A DNA stretch of 64,000 bases from Pisaster brevispinus (Eukaryota; Echinodermata; Asteroidea; Forcipulatida; Asteriidae), in assembly GCA_023634235.1 (NCBI GenBank), contig JAMKCF010000060.1, positions 1 through 64,000 on the forward strand. Reading direction: 5' to 3'. The notes below the pieces were generated by a model. The model made no database searches. It was not told the DNA's origin and saw nothing but the letters and a program-made list of their open reading frames with translations. Positions 23,776-35,225 of this stretch are shown here, piece by piece. Position 1 is the stretch's first letter. The number at the start of each line of letters is the position of its first letter. The position numbers were made by a program, and so were the translations under genes.

Positions 23776-24029
23776 AGACAACAACCTCTCTTCCACGTCA
23801 CTTTTTGGGACATGCAAGTTTTTCGTCAGCCTCAGATGTCGTCTTGAGTTGGGATTGTATTATTAACCCTCTTCCAAAGCCAACAGTTTTCAGTGAAAGT
23901 CTCATCTTTCTCTTTCCGCAATTCATTTTTCTGTGCTTCAACTGTTGGGGTGCACCCTATATATGGTGGCGCCCATCAGTGAATTTGGTTGGAATTGAAA
24001 TATGTCTGCCTTGTTTATAATTATTCGTT

Positions 24030-25160
24030 GGCTTGAATCGAAGATGGAAATACGTTGCTTGAGGTGTGTTTTTCATCAGGATGTGCTGATTTTGTTATTG
24101 AAAACATCAGTCCTAGAGCTCTGAACAGTAAGTATTAAGCTTTGTACAGTTATTTTTGAAGTTAAAATGCAAGTTTTTTCAGTCTCAGATATACTGAGAT
24201 CAGTCTCTGGAATGATAGCAATATCTGAACACCAAGACAAAGAACTCTCATCTGTGTAAAATTGAGTAGGGGGCGTGTTGGGGTGGGGGTTGGATATTGC
24301 ATCATAGACTGTACAAGTCTCGTGAAACAAAGACGAGAAAACAACTCAAAAAAAGACCATAGTTTTTCTACAAAATTGTATTTTTTTGGAGAGACTTGGG
24401 GTGTTACTTTATGGGATAATTAGCAAAAAATGGCTGATCTTCTAAAAAATTAAAAGAAATGAGAACTTTAAAAAATTGTTTTTTAAAGTATTATTGAATA
24501 TAACATTTAGCATTGATTGCTATGGGAGATTTATCTTATGTGGTGCATCCTATAGGGTTAATGTTTTTTGAGAGATCTTGTCTTTAATCTTGAGGAAAAA
24601 TCCTAAAAATAGTATTTTAAAGAAATATGAAAGATGCAATAGATCAAGTCATACAAACTTGCATCAGTGAAGATACCTGCTCATTTTGAGCAAAAAAAGA
24701 GAATTTGAAATTTAGCCCCCCAAAAAGATAAAAATAATGTTTATAAAATTTTGATCATTTTTTTAGGGTGCAACTCTATGCACTAAAATGATGCAGTAAG
24801 TACTGGTGCCTATGGCCAAGACATACAAAATGGCATTAGTGGGAATGCCTGCTCCATTTCAAACCCTCCCATGGGAGAGACCTCCATAGCATAACATTAA
24901 CAAATTTGCACAAATATCAACAACAGAACACATAGCAGTTTTTTGAAAAATTAAATAATTTTTAAGGTGCGATTTTAAGCTCTAAAAAGATGCATTAGAA
25001 ACTACTGAACCTTCTTGTTTAACGTTACTCTGGATATTTGTTTTTTGGGGGGTATTTTAAGGCTTCCTCTGTGTGTATGGTCACCTTACGTATCTTAAGT
25101 CACTATGATTCCACAAGCATACATGAGGCTTCATATGTTTAGGGTCAAGCAAACACATGT
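24030..25160. other. AT-rich non-coding DNA
   Basis: Overlapping minus-strand frames at 24076-24344 have no domain. Several 'gagagacctt/ggtgcatcctatagg' type words near 24540 and 24770-24890 suggest old repeats, but no copy boundaries could be set. Confidence 0.4.
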
Positions 25161-25236
25161 TATGAATACATAATTGTATAATTATATAATTAATTATACA
25201 CTTATATAATTATTCAATTATATATTTCTATAATTA

Positions 25237-25380
25237 AAGGCAGGGTGTACTTTGGGTTATCAACTTTATCGCACTTTATCGTATTTTTATAGAAATGACA
25301 CCTTTCGAAGTAATGAGAGAAAGAGGTAACAAAAATTCAGCAAGCGAGGATACTGGTCTTTGCCAAAACTACACTGCCTT
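25237..25380. mobile_element. Short MITE with AAGGCAG termini
   Basis: Starts 'aaggcagggtgta' and ends 'tacactgcctt', so the ends are inverted repeats. The inner ends also pair loosely ('ctttggg' with 'tttgccaaa'). The left flank is TTA(A), the right flank TATA. The internal words 'ggatactggtctttg' and 'gtaatgagagaaag' resemble the larger MITE in the arms (31363-31700), so this is probably a shortened member of the same family. AT-rich palindromic DNA flanks it on both sides (25160-25236 and 25381-25445). Confidence 0.55.
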
Positions 25381-26302
25381 ATATAGTTACATAATTAAAT
25401 AATTATATATCCTATATAATTATTAAATAATTAAATAAATTTATATTGATCTATAGCTGTCCCAGAGATTGGATTAAAATTTACTCAATAAAACAAAGTT
25501 TAACAGATGTTGTTGCGATTTCTTACTTATTTCAGAATGTCAGGGTTCAGTCCCAGCAATTATTTGTTTGATACTCCTGTCAGTTCTTCAAACATCTCTC
25601 TTCGTGAAAATCTTTGAAATGGAACAAGTTTAATTTAACAACAAACTCTTAGGGTAACGGAGCCTAGAAACTGAAAGCAAGTCTAACCCTTGACCTAGAT
25701 TCATCAGGCACGCAACTTTTCAGCTGATCAGCTGATTTCCTCTTTTTTCTTTGGAAACATTGCCATAGAAAACTGAAAAACACCATACAAATTTAACTGT
25801 GGTTGACCAGTTCCTCTTTTTTTACATTCGCAAAGTTGCATGTCTGATTCATACAATAGAAACCTACATGCACATGATGCCTTCTTCATTTTAAAGAATA
25901 AAAACCTCAGTTAAACTTTTACAATTCGGTCAAAATTCGAAAGAATCAAAAGAGGTAAGTCTATTTTTCTGAGAAAAAAAGTGGGTCTGCAGATTTTTGT
26001 ACGGGAATATTTAGTTTCATTACTGACTTTCAATGATAGTCCATTCGGCGTTTAATCTGACACTTTGACTGACAAAAATTCCTACTACAGAAGACCAATA
26101 AGTTGTTGAAATCCTGTTACGCCATGTTTCAAATTCGTCTGAAAAAAAGTCAGGAATGAACCAGAACATCCCCGTATAAAAAAGGATGATACTGTGACAA
26201 GTATAAAGTAATACCCCCCTCCCCCACTTAAATAATTTCCTTAGACATTCAATTTCCTTTTTAATGAATATTCATACCGTCGGGCGCCACCAACGGCGAC
26301 CC

Positions 26303-26371
26303 CCTCCGTCATTATTCTCTGCGTCGAAGACGAACCAACATGATTGTAATTTCTCTTCGTCTTCTTTACAG
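26303..26371 (+). repeat. 69-bp stem-loop repeat, copy 1
   Basis: Identical in 68 of 69 bases to 26971-27039. Contains the inverted pair GAAGACGAA / TTCGTCTTC (9 bp) with a 21-nt loop. Followed directly by GTAAAAC, so 'ttacag|gtaaaa' reads as a potential splice donor here. Upstream lies a GC-rich patch (26278-26302, 'gtcgggcgccaccaacggcg'). Confidence 0.85.
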
Positions 26372-26699
26372 GTAAAACAACCTTCTATTATTTTATTTTA
26401 CTTTACTACCACTGCTCAGATTATCAACTAGTGCTCAATACTTTTGTCTCTTTCCATACCTAAACTTAACTTGACAGAGTTTGGTCAAATGTGTTATTTC
26501 CGTTGTTTAACTAGACGTATACCGTAATACATCGTAATGCTACTTGATTGTTGTAGTAGAAGTGACACGAAGGTTTATGCTGTATAAATACTTATTGCCT
26601 TTGAGTTATAATTTTCCGATTTAAATATCTAAGTCAATTGAGGTGCAAGACAACCTTCGATTAGTTATTTTTAAGGTTTAGAAAGGTTCTAGAAAATTA

Positions 26700-26765
26700 A
26701 TTCGTTTGAAGGGTGCGGTCGCAAGATGGCGACCGACCAGGAGTTTAGGCGGGAAACACAGTCTT
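26700..26765 (+). promoter_or_regulatory. GC-rich patch with YY1-like AAGATGGCG motif
   Basis: 'gcggtcgcaagatggcgaccg' lies in AT-rich DNA between the two 69-bp repeats. AAGATGGCG is the YY1 core often found near transcription starts. The ATG inside it opens a 17-codon frame only. Weak evidence on its own. Confidence 0.25.
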
Positions 26766-26970
26766 TATTTAAGAGTTAAATAGTTAAGTTATTTCCTATG
26801 GAGCACATAATGTTTTTAAGTGTCGATGTTCCTTTCACTAGTACAATTTATAAGTGAACACACGGGATTTAAAATCAATCAATCGTTCATGGTATATTCT
26901 TTTAATAGATTGGTTCATTCCGTAATAGTGTAGTTATTTAATTTGTAAATAGTACTTTAATTCATTTTAG

Positions 26971-27039
26971 CCTCCGTGATTATTCTCTGCGTCGAAGACG
27001 AACCAACATGATTGTAATTTCTCTTCGTCTTCTTTACAG
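26971..27039 (+). repeat. 69-bp stem-loop repeat, copy 2
   Basis: Second copy of the stem-loop sequence, preceded by 'ttcattttag' (acceptor-like) and followed by 'aataaacg' rather than GTAAAA. The 600 bp between copies shows no matching second repeat, so the pair could be a duplicated exon, or short terminal repeats of an insertion. Confidence 0.85.
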
Positions 27040-27259
27040 AATAAACGTAATACCAGCCGTCAGATTCTCCTCGTATCCCTCATTTATTGGCCTCAAAGTC
27101 TGAGTGTCACAATACCATCGGATATTTTTGGATATTGACAAATTTTGCCACGGAAGCTTAGGTTATCGAATACAATGGCAGTTTACTAACTTTAACTGTT
27201 AGGCATTGCCATCGGTGAGTGACAGGAGTGTGCCCCTCCCACAAAGCGGAGACAGTTTG

Positions 27260-28060
27260 TCTGGCTTGGGGGGGGGGGGGGTGGCCTTGCACAACCAGCC
27301 CACGAGACATGAAAAGACAAGCATATACATGTACAGAGAACAGACAACTGAGCAGATTGTTCCACTTATCAGAGGGTTAGATCTGGGTAGTTCTGTGTTT
27401 ATGTGCAGCGGTGTAGAAGATTTTGTGTACAAAAACAAATTTCACTGCCCATAAAAAAAATACACAGCTCTGGGAACTGACCCCATCTTAGATATGTGGA
27501 ATGGTCCTGTCTGGTATATCCTGGATGATCAAGTCTCTCGGGGCTTTGCAAGTGAAACAAAAAAGAAACATTTAAAATTTGTCTATAAGACTCTATCTTT
27601 TACAAAATAAGTACATCACAAAAAATTAAGCCGCTATGATTTAATTAAGCCGCTATGATTTCAGAAGCAGACATGAGGCTTTTATGAAGGGTCAATCATT
27701 CACATTGTCTTGAGTCAATAGATTATTAATCATCCATGAGGCTTCATCCGATGTCGAGTCAAGGATACACAGGGGGGGGGGGTAAGTCATTATGATTCCA
27801 CAAAGTGAAATTTCGTAACTCAAACGAGGTTTAATTTTGGTTTTCTTTATTCTCAAAGTTTAATTTACGACATCGTGAATACAATTTGTGGTAATTAATA
27901 TTTTTTTCCAATTGATTTAAGTTACTTTACTCATTATAGTGTTTATAATTATTTTCTCAAAAAATTACTTTTTTTAAAGTAACTTGCATAGCCCCCCGCC
28001 CCCCCCCCCTCCCTCCCTCCCTCCCTCCCTCCGCTTACCTTACCGTTTGGGCCTATTAAA
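27260..28060. repeat. Simple-sequence tracts
   Basis: Contains G-runs at about 27270-27281 and 27772-27782, a C-run at about 27992-28009 and a (CCCT)n run at about 28009-28032. No gene is supported between them; overlapping plus and minus frames at 27199-27454 lack domains. Confidence 0.7.
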
Positions 28061-29479
28061 AAAATATTAAAAATCAAGGTGAATTTGTTTGTTCTTGTAT
28101 ATTTTCTTTCTCATCATTCTTCTATAAATAGGCCCTAAATGTTCCCATTTTTAAGTTGGGATTTGCAAACTTTTGAGTCACAGTGTTCTATGCGTACACT
28201 CAGAATGCTTTTTCTCCAGACTTTTGGCTTTGCCCTTTTTTCTTCTTTTTCCCCCTTTTTTTTCCCTTCTTTTTTTTAAATTATATTTGAGCAGGATGAC
28301 TATGTTGGAAGGATTAGCTAGACAGTAGACCCTAGTGAAAGATGTAAGAGATTGTGATGTTCTTGCTGAGTTGTGTAATCAAAGGGTGTTGTTCAAAGAA
28401 AAGGTTGATTGAGCAGAAGTGGTATAAACTTCACAAAGAGACACATGTGGGCTCATCTTAAAATAAATGTTGCTTGAATTGATTGTATTTAGTAAAAGGG
28501 TCTATCTGTAATGCTTTGGGCAATTTAAAGGTGATTGGGTTCTCCACAAAAGTGTATTACACGCTAAAATCAAACTGTTAATCAATAATTAAGTCATGGT
28601 GTCCGAGTGTGAGCATTTTGTTGACGGTGTCACGCAGGGTTAATGGCCGAAAAACAAAAATGATAATAAGTGGCTTAACCTATAAGAATCAGAGTGAAAG
28701 ATGACATCCGTGGAGCAAGGGTGGTCCCCCTGTTCTGGTCAGTACTGGGGGAGTTGAAGAATGTTTAGTGTGTTTATGTTTTGGCCTTCAAATGACTGCT
28801 TGTGGGGCAATACCTATTGACACGTAGGCCTATCTAATTATTGGAGAAGACTATATGACTTGTGATTCGTACAATTTTCCTTTCGACAGTGTTTTGCATT
28901 AAATTTTGTTCGTTTACACGACTCAAAAACAACAATGACATCGACTTCGGAAGTGTACAATTTACCTCCGTGATATGCTGTGACAATGTCGTAGGCCTAC
29001 TGCCAGAAGGCTATCCAGTTTGTAACCATATTCGCAATATAAGCGCTTCTTTGCCCCATTTAATAGTAATAGTACATATACATAATTAAATAAATGGGGT
29101 AAATAGTTATATTATTTGTTCGAATAATAAAGTTTGTGTCATAAAGTTGTATTAACAGAATACCAAATATAATATAGGCCTACATATAATTTTTTGACAG
29201 ACACTTCTTCCTTCAATGGTTCCTTACCCCCAACATAGTTGATACATTAAAATAAAGTAGACCAGTGGAGTAAGAAAAATGGGCAGGAGATAACATTTAA
29301 GTTTTTTCAGTTTTCTTGTAGGCCTACCCCTTGCCTCTATATTTATTATCACCGATATAAAATTAGCGACACCGATAGCGCACACAATGCCTGTGGGTGT
29401 GCCGCTGTACTAACACCACTCGCACCGCATGCTGCGCTCCAAGGCCAGGGTCCTGTCCCACCAGTACGTGTAATAACGC

Positions 29480-29640
29480 TTTCCGTAGTTTACCTTATTT
29501 AAAATGCACGACCTCTGCAGAAACGGACCAATCAGAACGCTTTTTTGTGGCCCCATAGCTAGCGTGTGGTATGAAAAAAAAATCGCCCCCGTTAATAGTT
29601 TTGGTTTGTTTATGAAGTGCGCCCTCCCTAGGTCATATTA
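29480..29640 (+). promoter_or_regulatory. Promoter-like region, left arm (CCAAT box)
   Basis: A CCAAT box in strong NF-Y context (CCAAT 29528-29532 followed by CAG) lies about 170 bp before the ATG at 29701, in a patch richer in G+C than its surroundings. No clear TATA box, though 'tattaatac' at 29638 is AT-rich. The same arrangement is kept in the right arm. Confidence 0.4.
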
Positions 29641-29700
29641 ATACAGTTTACATGAAGGGAGTTTTGATTTCAATTTCGTGTCCCTAATATCTACCTAGAA

Positions 29701-29784
29701 ATGTTCCCTTTGACACAAACTATGACGCTGTACGGATTATCTGGCTGTTCATACAAGGCAGGAGACTCACTGGATTTTATAAAG
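29701..29784 (+). CDS. Putative first coding exon, left arm
   Basis: ATG at 29701 opens 28 codons (MFPLTQTMTLYGLSGCSYKA...) ending in phase 0 at AAG|GTACGT, a good donor. A second ATG at residue 8 would give MTLYGLSGC. The right-arm copy (62330-62247) is identical in all 84 bases while flanks differ, which hints at constraint. I do not recognise the protein; the Cys-containing start is not enough to name a family. A phase-compatible exon lies at 33609. Confidence 0.4.
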
Positions 29785-31054
29785 GTACGTTTTAGATAGA
29801 TAAATAGGCAGATGTGTCGGGTTTTCTATTTGTGTAACCATGGATGTACATGTTCTGTTAACCTTAGTTTAGATGAGCTCAATATCGTGCCAATGTAAAC
29901 ATACCGTTGATCCGTACCGTACTTGTAATTGTAGTTATGTCATGAGGTATAGTCTGTATGCCATGACCACTCATCCCTTTCTCTTGGCTTTAGCAACCAT
30001 GGTATGGACAAGTTACTGTCTGTCGCCACATACCAAAGGCAAGTTAAGAGTGAGTGACTGACATTGACTATTATAGGGGATAGGCTAGTAGTAGCTAGTA
30101 GTACAGTATCTACATGTACACTGCAGTAACCACCACCACTAGTGTACATGTACTTATACAAACAGCTGATGCTTCTACTAGAGTTACGTGTATGGTTAAA
30201 ACAGGAGTCTCGAGGTGATCCTTGGCATGTTCTATTTTCCGGAGGCAAAGTCTCAAGAAAACACTCGCTCCAGGCTTCACAGAGGGAGTCATAGTTTTAA
30301 CCATACTACTAGGAGTAAAAGCTGTCAATATTTGTTTTATGGTGTCAAGATGTCTAGGTACCACATAGCTGCATTTGCTCTGGGTATAGTACTTTGGCTT
30401 CTATAGGATAGTGCATTCGTTGCTACGGGAATAGTACATTGTTTGCTGCAAGTTCACAATCAAAAGGCAGAATCTTTGTAAGGGGTGCTATAATACAATA
30501 GATTGAAAGTGACACAGAAGTTTTTGGCTTAATGCAGTAGAATTTGTTTTATGGTTATGGGAAAGTTGTTGGTGAGCAGTGTCTTATTTTGTTTATTTTA
30601 AGATTGCTCTTAAAATGACATGAAGGGCCTACATCATTGTTGATTTACAGACATCCTAGCCATCCAGCATGGCTATGCTTGCTTACCAACAACATAGATA
30701 GTTTGAATCAATGATTAGACTACATCTTTTCTCAGTGATCTGTCCAAAGAAAGTCATTTAAAAAAATGGGATACAAACCACTAATACATTTTCACTTAAG
30801 TCAAAAAGATAATCATATTTTGGCGTAAGATTGTATTTGTAGTCATAATGAGTGAAAATATTGGGGGTGGACTAAGCATCTTTCCTTTTATTAAATAAAA
30901 TGACTTTCTGTGGGGTAATCGTTGAGTGAAAAAAGAGCTGGTCGTTTTTGAAAAGCTTTTGATTTTGGATACTTACAGGCCTACTTGATCTCGGCTTGTG
31001 CTCTTATTATTTTTGTTCATGACTTTTCAATCTCTTTTTGACATTTCTCTGCAG

Positions 31055-31311
31055 TTGTATTTGTGTGATTGAATTCCAAACAAGCCCGGTCTGTGCTAAC
31101 ATCTGTGAAAGCCAACTCTACCATCGAGGGTCTCAGAGTGAAGTTGATGGAAAAACAGAGTCACACTACTTTGAGGAGCTCACCTGTTAGTGATGAAGCT
31201 GTGAGATGAGGCAGAAGTTGATCAAGAGCGGAGACACCTCAGAATAGAACCAGTTGATGGAGAGACATCCCCAGAGGTGGAGGACGACAAGGTGTGCACC
31301 ATGTTTTACAG
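31055..31311 (+). ncRNA. Exon-like block of 257 bp, probably non-coding, left arm
   Basis: Bounded by 'acatttctctgcag' and by ACAG|GTAAAA. The right-arm copy 60994-60738 has exactly the same length and the same splice-like ends. If joined in phase 0 to the exon at 29701 it hits a stop after five codons; another frame is open for 44 codons only. It is therefore listed as a possible exon of a non-coding or alternatively spliced transcript. A 56-bp piece (31121-31176) is duplicated at 31721-31776. Confidence 0.3.
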
Positions 31312-31362
31312 GTAAAAAACTTTTTATTTTCTCTTTTTGGAAATGTATGTATTCTCTCCTTA

Positions 31363-31715
31363 GACGTAGGGTACACTTTGGGTAATTATGAAAGATCAGT
31401 ATCCTCCCTTGGCATATCCCAACACATGCATAAAATATGCATAAAAGTTTGGCTCAATTGGTCATTGAAGTTGCATGAAAATAATGAAAGAAAAAACACC
31501 CTTGTTGCATAGAATTGTGTGCTTTCAGATGCCTGAGAAAGGCTTCATGTCTGAAGTCTTTCTCAGATTCAAATTTTGGGGGTGAAAATTATATCTTACT
31601 CTAAAACTACACTAGTTCAGAGGGAGTAGTTTCTCACAATGTGTTATCAACAACTCTTTAGTGCTCCTTAACCCAAACAATAACCCTTACCAAAGTAAGT
31701 TTTTAAAGTCATTAC
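31363..31715 (-). mobile_element. MITE related to the AAGGCAG family, left arm
   Basis: The minus strand reads in the order 'aagggtgttttttctttcat', 'ccaattgagcc', 'atattttatgcat', 'gtgttgggata' and 'ccaaagtgtaccct'. I recall this order from a MITE seen in echinoderm sequences. A central hairpin is visible: 31533-31547 pairs with 31552-31566 over 15 bases with one mismatch. Its plus-strand start 'agggtacactttggg' matches the MITE at 25237 ('agggtgtactttggg'). The far end runs into the tandem array at 31680. Confidence 0.6.
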
Positions 31716-32225
31716 TTTACCATCGAGGGTCTCAGAGTGAAGTTGATGGAAAAACAGAGTCACACTACTTTGATCAAAAGCCCTTACCTTAACCCTTACC
31801 AACTCCAAGTAAGTTTTAATGCTCATTTATTTAAAACTTTTCATTAAAAACCCTAACCTTAACTCCAACCTTAACCCTAACTCTTACCAAGTAAGTGTTG
31901 ATGCTCATTATTAATTGAAAGATTTTAATCAACAACTTTAACTCTTACCTTAAGTAAGTTTTTAAGCTCATTACTAATTAATTGATTTTGATTAACAACT
32001 TTAACCCTTACCCTACTAAGAAAGTGTTTATGCTCATTATTAATTAAAAAGATTTTGATCAACAACTTGAACCTTGCCCTACAAAGTAAGTTTTTATGCT
32101 CATTAATCTAAAAAATTTGATCAAAAACCCTAACTCCAACCCTAAACCTAATCCTTACCAGTTAAGTTTGTATGCTGATTAGTTTAAAACTTGCGATAAC
32201 AAAACCTAACCCTAACACTTGACAA
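31680..32225 (+). repeat. Degenerate 60-70-bp array with telomere-like AACCCTAA words, left arm
   Basis: Units of the type 'accaagtaag', 'tttatgctcattaatta' and 'gattttgatcaacaac' alternate with 'aaccctaaccttaaccc' words. Eight or so units are seen. The unit start resembles the end of the adjacent MITE, so the array may be an amplified MITE terminus. AACCCTAA words mimic the animal telomere repeat but are interspersed and degenerate. Confidence 0.8.
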
Positions 32226-32559
32226 TTTTTGCTCCGTTACCTTCTTTTGTTTTCTTTTGAGAACCATATCTCTCCTCTCTCTAGTACTTTTGATCAAAAT
32301 TTGAACATGCTTTAATTTTTTTCATAAGAAGGTATTTTTATAAACAAACCATCAACAGGTTGTTTTTTTTATAAATCGTCAACAGTTTTCTTACAAAATT
32401 CAGTATTTCAAGTTTAATATTTATTCAGAATTTAGGAGACAGCCCGCAATGCATCCGGGTGTCTTTTGGACTCCCTATTTTATTTTTGGACGGCCTGAAA
32501 AACTGTCGGACTCCTTTAAGACGCCCTGTTTATTTGGCCAAGTAATTTTTTCGTACATA

Positions 32560-32581
32560 TAGGAGGGGGGGGGGGGGGGGT
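32560..32581 (+). repeat. Poly(G) tract, left arm
   Basis: Almost pure G-run ending in TTGG. The right arm has a shorter C-run at 59409-59420. Prone to sequencing and assembly error. Confidence 0.9.
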
Positions 32582-33608
32582 TGGAAATTACATCTGAATA
32601 CCAGTGTTGTAACTACGCTAATCTAGCTGGTCAGCACTAACCAGTTCTTTTAAAAGCCAATTCAAGCAATGTTACAACTTTGCTGACCGGTACTTTTTTG
32701 CCGACAATGACAAAACCGCAAGACAGCAACAAATTCATGTGCGCTTCCATGAGTATTTGAAATAGAATGACAGAAACGAATCTTTAAATAAGAAAAAAAG
32801 AAATTATGTGTGCACAAAAACGAAATTTAATGAATTAATAGCTAAAAAGAAAACCTAGTTTGAGTGGATGAGGGAAAAATGCGTGAATATAAATGCGTGT
32901 TAATAAAATGGAATGATTTTGTTTTGTTGTTGCTGAAGATGGCCGAGAAAATCTAAGGTTAGCCAGACATTCTCCAGCCCTGTCTTCGGAGAATGATTGA
33001 CACTCCTATTGAGATGCTAATACGTCTTATCTTAATCCTCTGCATTATTTTTTTTTTTTTTTACAATTGTTTCACTTAAAAGGCAAGCCACTGTGCTGAG
33101 TCTGTGGTTTTATGACCTGGTTTCGTGACCGTTCGGAGTGGGTGGGTGTTGCATTCTATTAAACCTGGAGAGTGTGTTGACATCTGCGGGCTTATAGCTT
33201 TGATTGGAATGGTAGAAACAGTTAACTGGAAATCGCAAGTTTCGTTTAACTGTTTGGGAAATAAGCCTAGGTGCAAAACATAAATAAATTGGAAAGGAAT
33301 ATTATTGTAGCAAGAACAACCAGTCTGTGTGATAACATAAAGGTTCCTTTGACATCCAAGGATTTTATGTTTTAGTTGGAACAGTGTTCATGTGTACAAA
33401 CCATTCCTACTGACAGGAAAAACATAAAAAGACTTGAATGAAATCAAAGTATGATTCTGGAGTCAATAACAATATAGCGTCCAGTTACAGAATGAAAACC
33501 CATTATAATGATGTTTGTGAAAACCATAATCATTTTGCTGATCCCTTTTCGCAATCTTTTCTGGATAATGAATTAATGAATTAATATTATTTATTCTTGT
33601 TTGTACAG

Positions 33609-33734
33609 GAAAATCAAGATCGGGCTCACGGGGAGCTTTGGAATCTACAAGAAGAAAAGATTGCCGCTTTGCACCCATCTATAAAATGCAACAAGCCTTG
33701 CAAAATGATATTTTGCAGTAGTGAATTCAGTTGA
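33609..33734 (+). CDS. Putative terminal coding exon, left arm
   Basis: Acceptor 'ttattcttgtttgtacag' ends at 33608. The frame opens ENQDRAHGELWNLQEEK... for 41 codons to TGA at 33732-33734, and it is in phase with the exon ending at 29784. In the right arm the same exon has W for R at residue 5 and one extra A that shifts the frame and ends it after 37 codons. So either only one copy is functional or the frame is not under constraint. No family recognised. Confidence 0.35.
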   Translation, partial: ENQDRAHGELWNLQEEKIAALHPSIKCNKPCKMIFCSSEFS

Positions 33735-34019
33735 AAAGCAGATCCTCTGCAGAATAGATACCATGAACAATGTAGCAGTCATGTTGATGATAACACAGAT
33801 GGAACACCTGACAATAACAAAGATAGAACACCAGACATTCTGCACCAGACTGTTCCTAGGATACATACTTGCTCTGTAGAACTTTGATAACATCGTGAAG
33901 AATTTTTAGACAATAAGTCTGGGTTCCACTTGATATTGGGTATGTGGTTCTGGATGTAAAAGGATTCAAGTTCTGTGGGCTATGTATTAAGTTCTTATGT
34001 AATTAATTAATTGTTTTAT

Positions 34020-34170
34020 ATCTTTCTTTCTTTTTTTTAATTTATTTAGTTATGTATTTAATTATTTATTTATTTATGTATCTAATTTTTAAAAATGTAT
34101 TTATGTATTTATTCATTTTTTTTAAATTTATTTATTGATTAATTTATTTAATTTTCTTATACATAATTGT
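34020..34170. repeat. TTTA/TATT-rich low-complexity DNA, left arm
   Basis: Dominated by 'atttattta' words; mirrored at 57840-57970 in the right arm. No gene. Confidence 0.8.
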
Positions 34171-34189
34171 TCGGCAAAAAATAACTTCT

Positions 34190-34850
34190 GATTTATGGGG
34201 ACATATCTGGTGGAAAATGTTTATTTGAAGCTTTTAATATCTAATTAAAGAAGAAAACACTGCAAATTCGATCAATTCTTTGAAATACATTGTGTAATGT
34301 AGGTTATTTTCCACAAGATGTTTGCACAAACATCTGGTTTATGTGGAAACATCTTGTGAAAAATGTTAAACAAATGTTCCTTTTAATCTTTTGATATTTT
34401 TAATTGTAGAAGAAAACAATGCAAGTGCTTTGAAATTAATTTTACAAAATTTTACAAAACTTTCTATTGTAAATTGTTTATGAACAATGTTTTTAATAAA
34501 TTGTTACACTTTCAGGATCTAAGCTTTCCCGATAAGTTTGTGTTAATTTATTTACTGTCAGACTTGAAATTATTAATTTTGCAAAGAAAACAAAATCAAA
34601 CTGCTTAACAAATTTCAAATTTTATTTTCCACCAGATGTTTGCACCAAAACAAATGATTTGTGTGGAAACATCTTGTGACAAATATTAAACAAATATTCC
34701 TGTGAATCTTTTTATATTTTAATTGTAGAAAGAAAAACAATGCAAATGCTTTGAAATAAATTAATAAAAACTTATGCTATTTAAATTTGTTTATGAACAA
34801 CGTTTTTAATAAAGAGACTTTCAGCATCTTAACTTTCCAAATTGTTTTTT
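34190..34850. repeat. Tandem repeat of about 320 bp with hairpins, left arm
   Basis: 'ttattttccacaagatgttt' (about 34302) recurs as 'ttattttccaccagatgttt' (about 34622). Each unit carries 'gtggaaacatcttgtg', 'tttaattgtagaa', 'gcaa(g/a)tgctttgaaat' and 'gtttttaataaa'. A 12-bp stem, cacaagatgttt / aaacatcttgtg, can form in the first unit. A partial unit precedes it. Mirrored at about 57160-57810. Confidence 0.8.
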
Positions 34851-35000
34851 TATTTTCTGTCAAACTTGAAAATAGTATTTTACTACAAAATTATACTGCC
34901 TAAAAAAAATATTAACTTTATTTCGAGGAAATTAATCTTCACATTATAAAAGGGATTTTTTTTTCAGGGGAAGTTAATTTTGAATAAAAACTTTTTGATG

Positions 35001-35037
35001 ACAGAGGGCGCCCTCCACAATCAACAGAGGGCGCCCG
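35001..35037 (+). repeat. GAGGGCGCCC repeat, two units, left arm
   Basis: Two copies of 'acagagggcgccc' separated by 'tccacaatca'. The core GGGCGCCC is a perfect palindrome. The right arm has three copies at 56921-56980. Confidence 0.85.
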
Positions 35038-35142
35038 TTACACTATATATTTTACATGTATAAACGTGTGTTTATTTTTTTTTTATATACATCTCGTGGT
35101 TCTAATATTCATCATGGTTAAAAATTATTAGTTAGCTGTGGA

Positions 35143-35225
35143 TCGCCGATGGCCTAGCGGACAAGGTCACGCACGGGAGAGCAAGATCGGAAGACCTGCA
35201 TGGGTTCGAATCCCGGCAAGTCACA
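35143..35225 (+). repeat. tRNA-derived SINE head, left arm
   Basis: A-box TGGCCTAGCGG (35150-35160) and B-box GGTTCGAATCC (35203-35213) are near consensus and about 43 bp apart, as in Leu/Ser-type tRNAs. The acceptor arm does not pair and no T-run terminator follows, so it is the promoter head of a SINE rather than a tRNA gene. A GC-rich tail with purine-rich 'gagagagaagagg' follows to about 35380. Confidence 0.7.

Noticed and set aside
26727..26777. Short ORF MATDQEFRRETQ... as a gene start
   Set aside because: Only 17 codons to a stop, no donor site, and the ATG is part of a YY1-like motif.
31780..32225. True telomere or chromosome-end fusion
   Set aside because: AACCCTAA words are short, degenerate and interspersed with AT-rich unit sequence in the same orientation, not a head-to-head TTAGGG tract.
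35143..35225. Functional tRNA gene
   Set aside because: A- and B-boxes are good, but the acceptor stem does not pair, no anticodon arm is clear and no T-run terminator follows; a SINE head explains it better.
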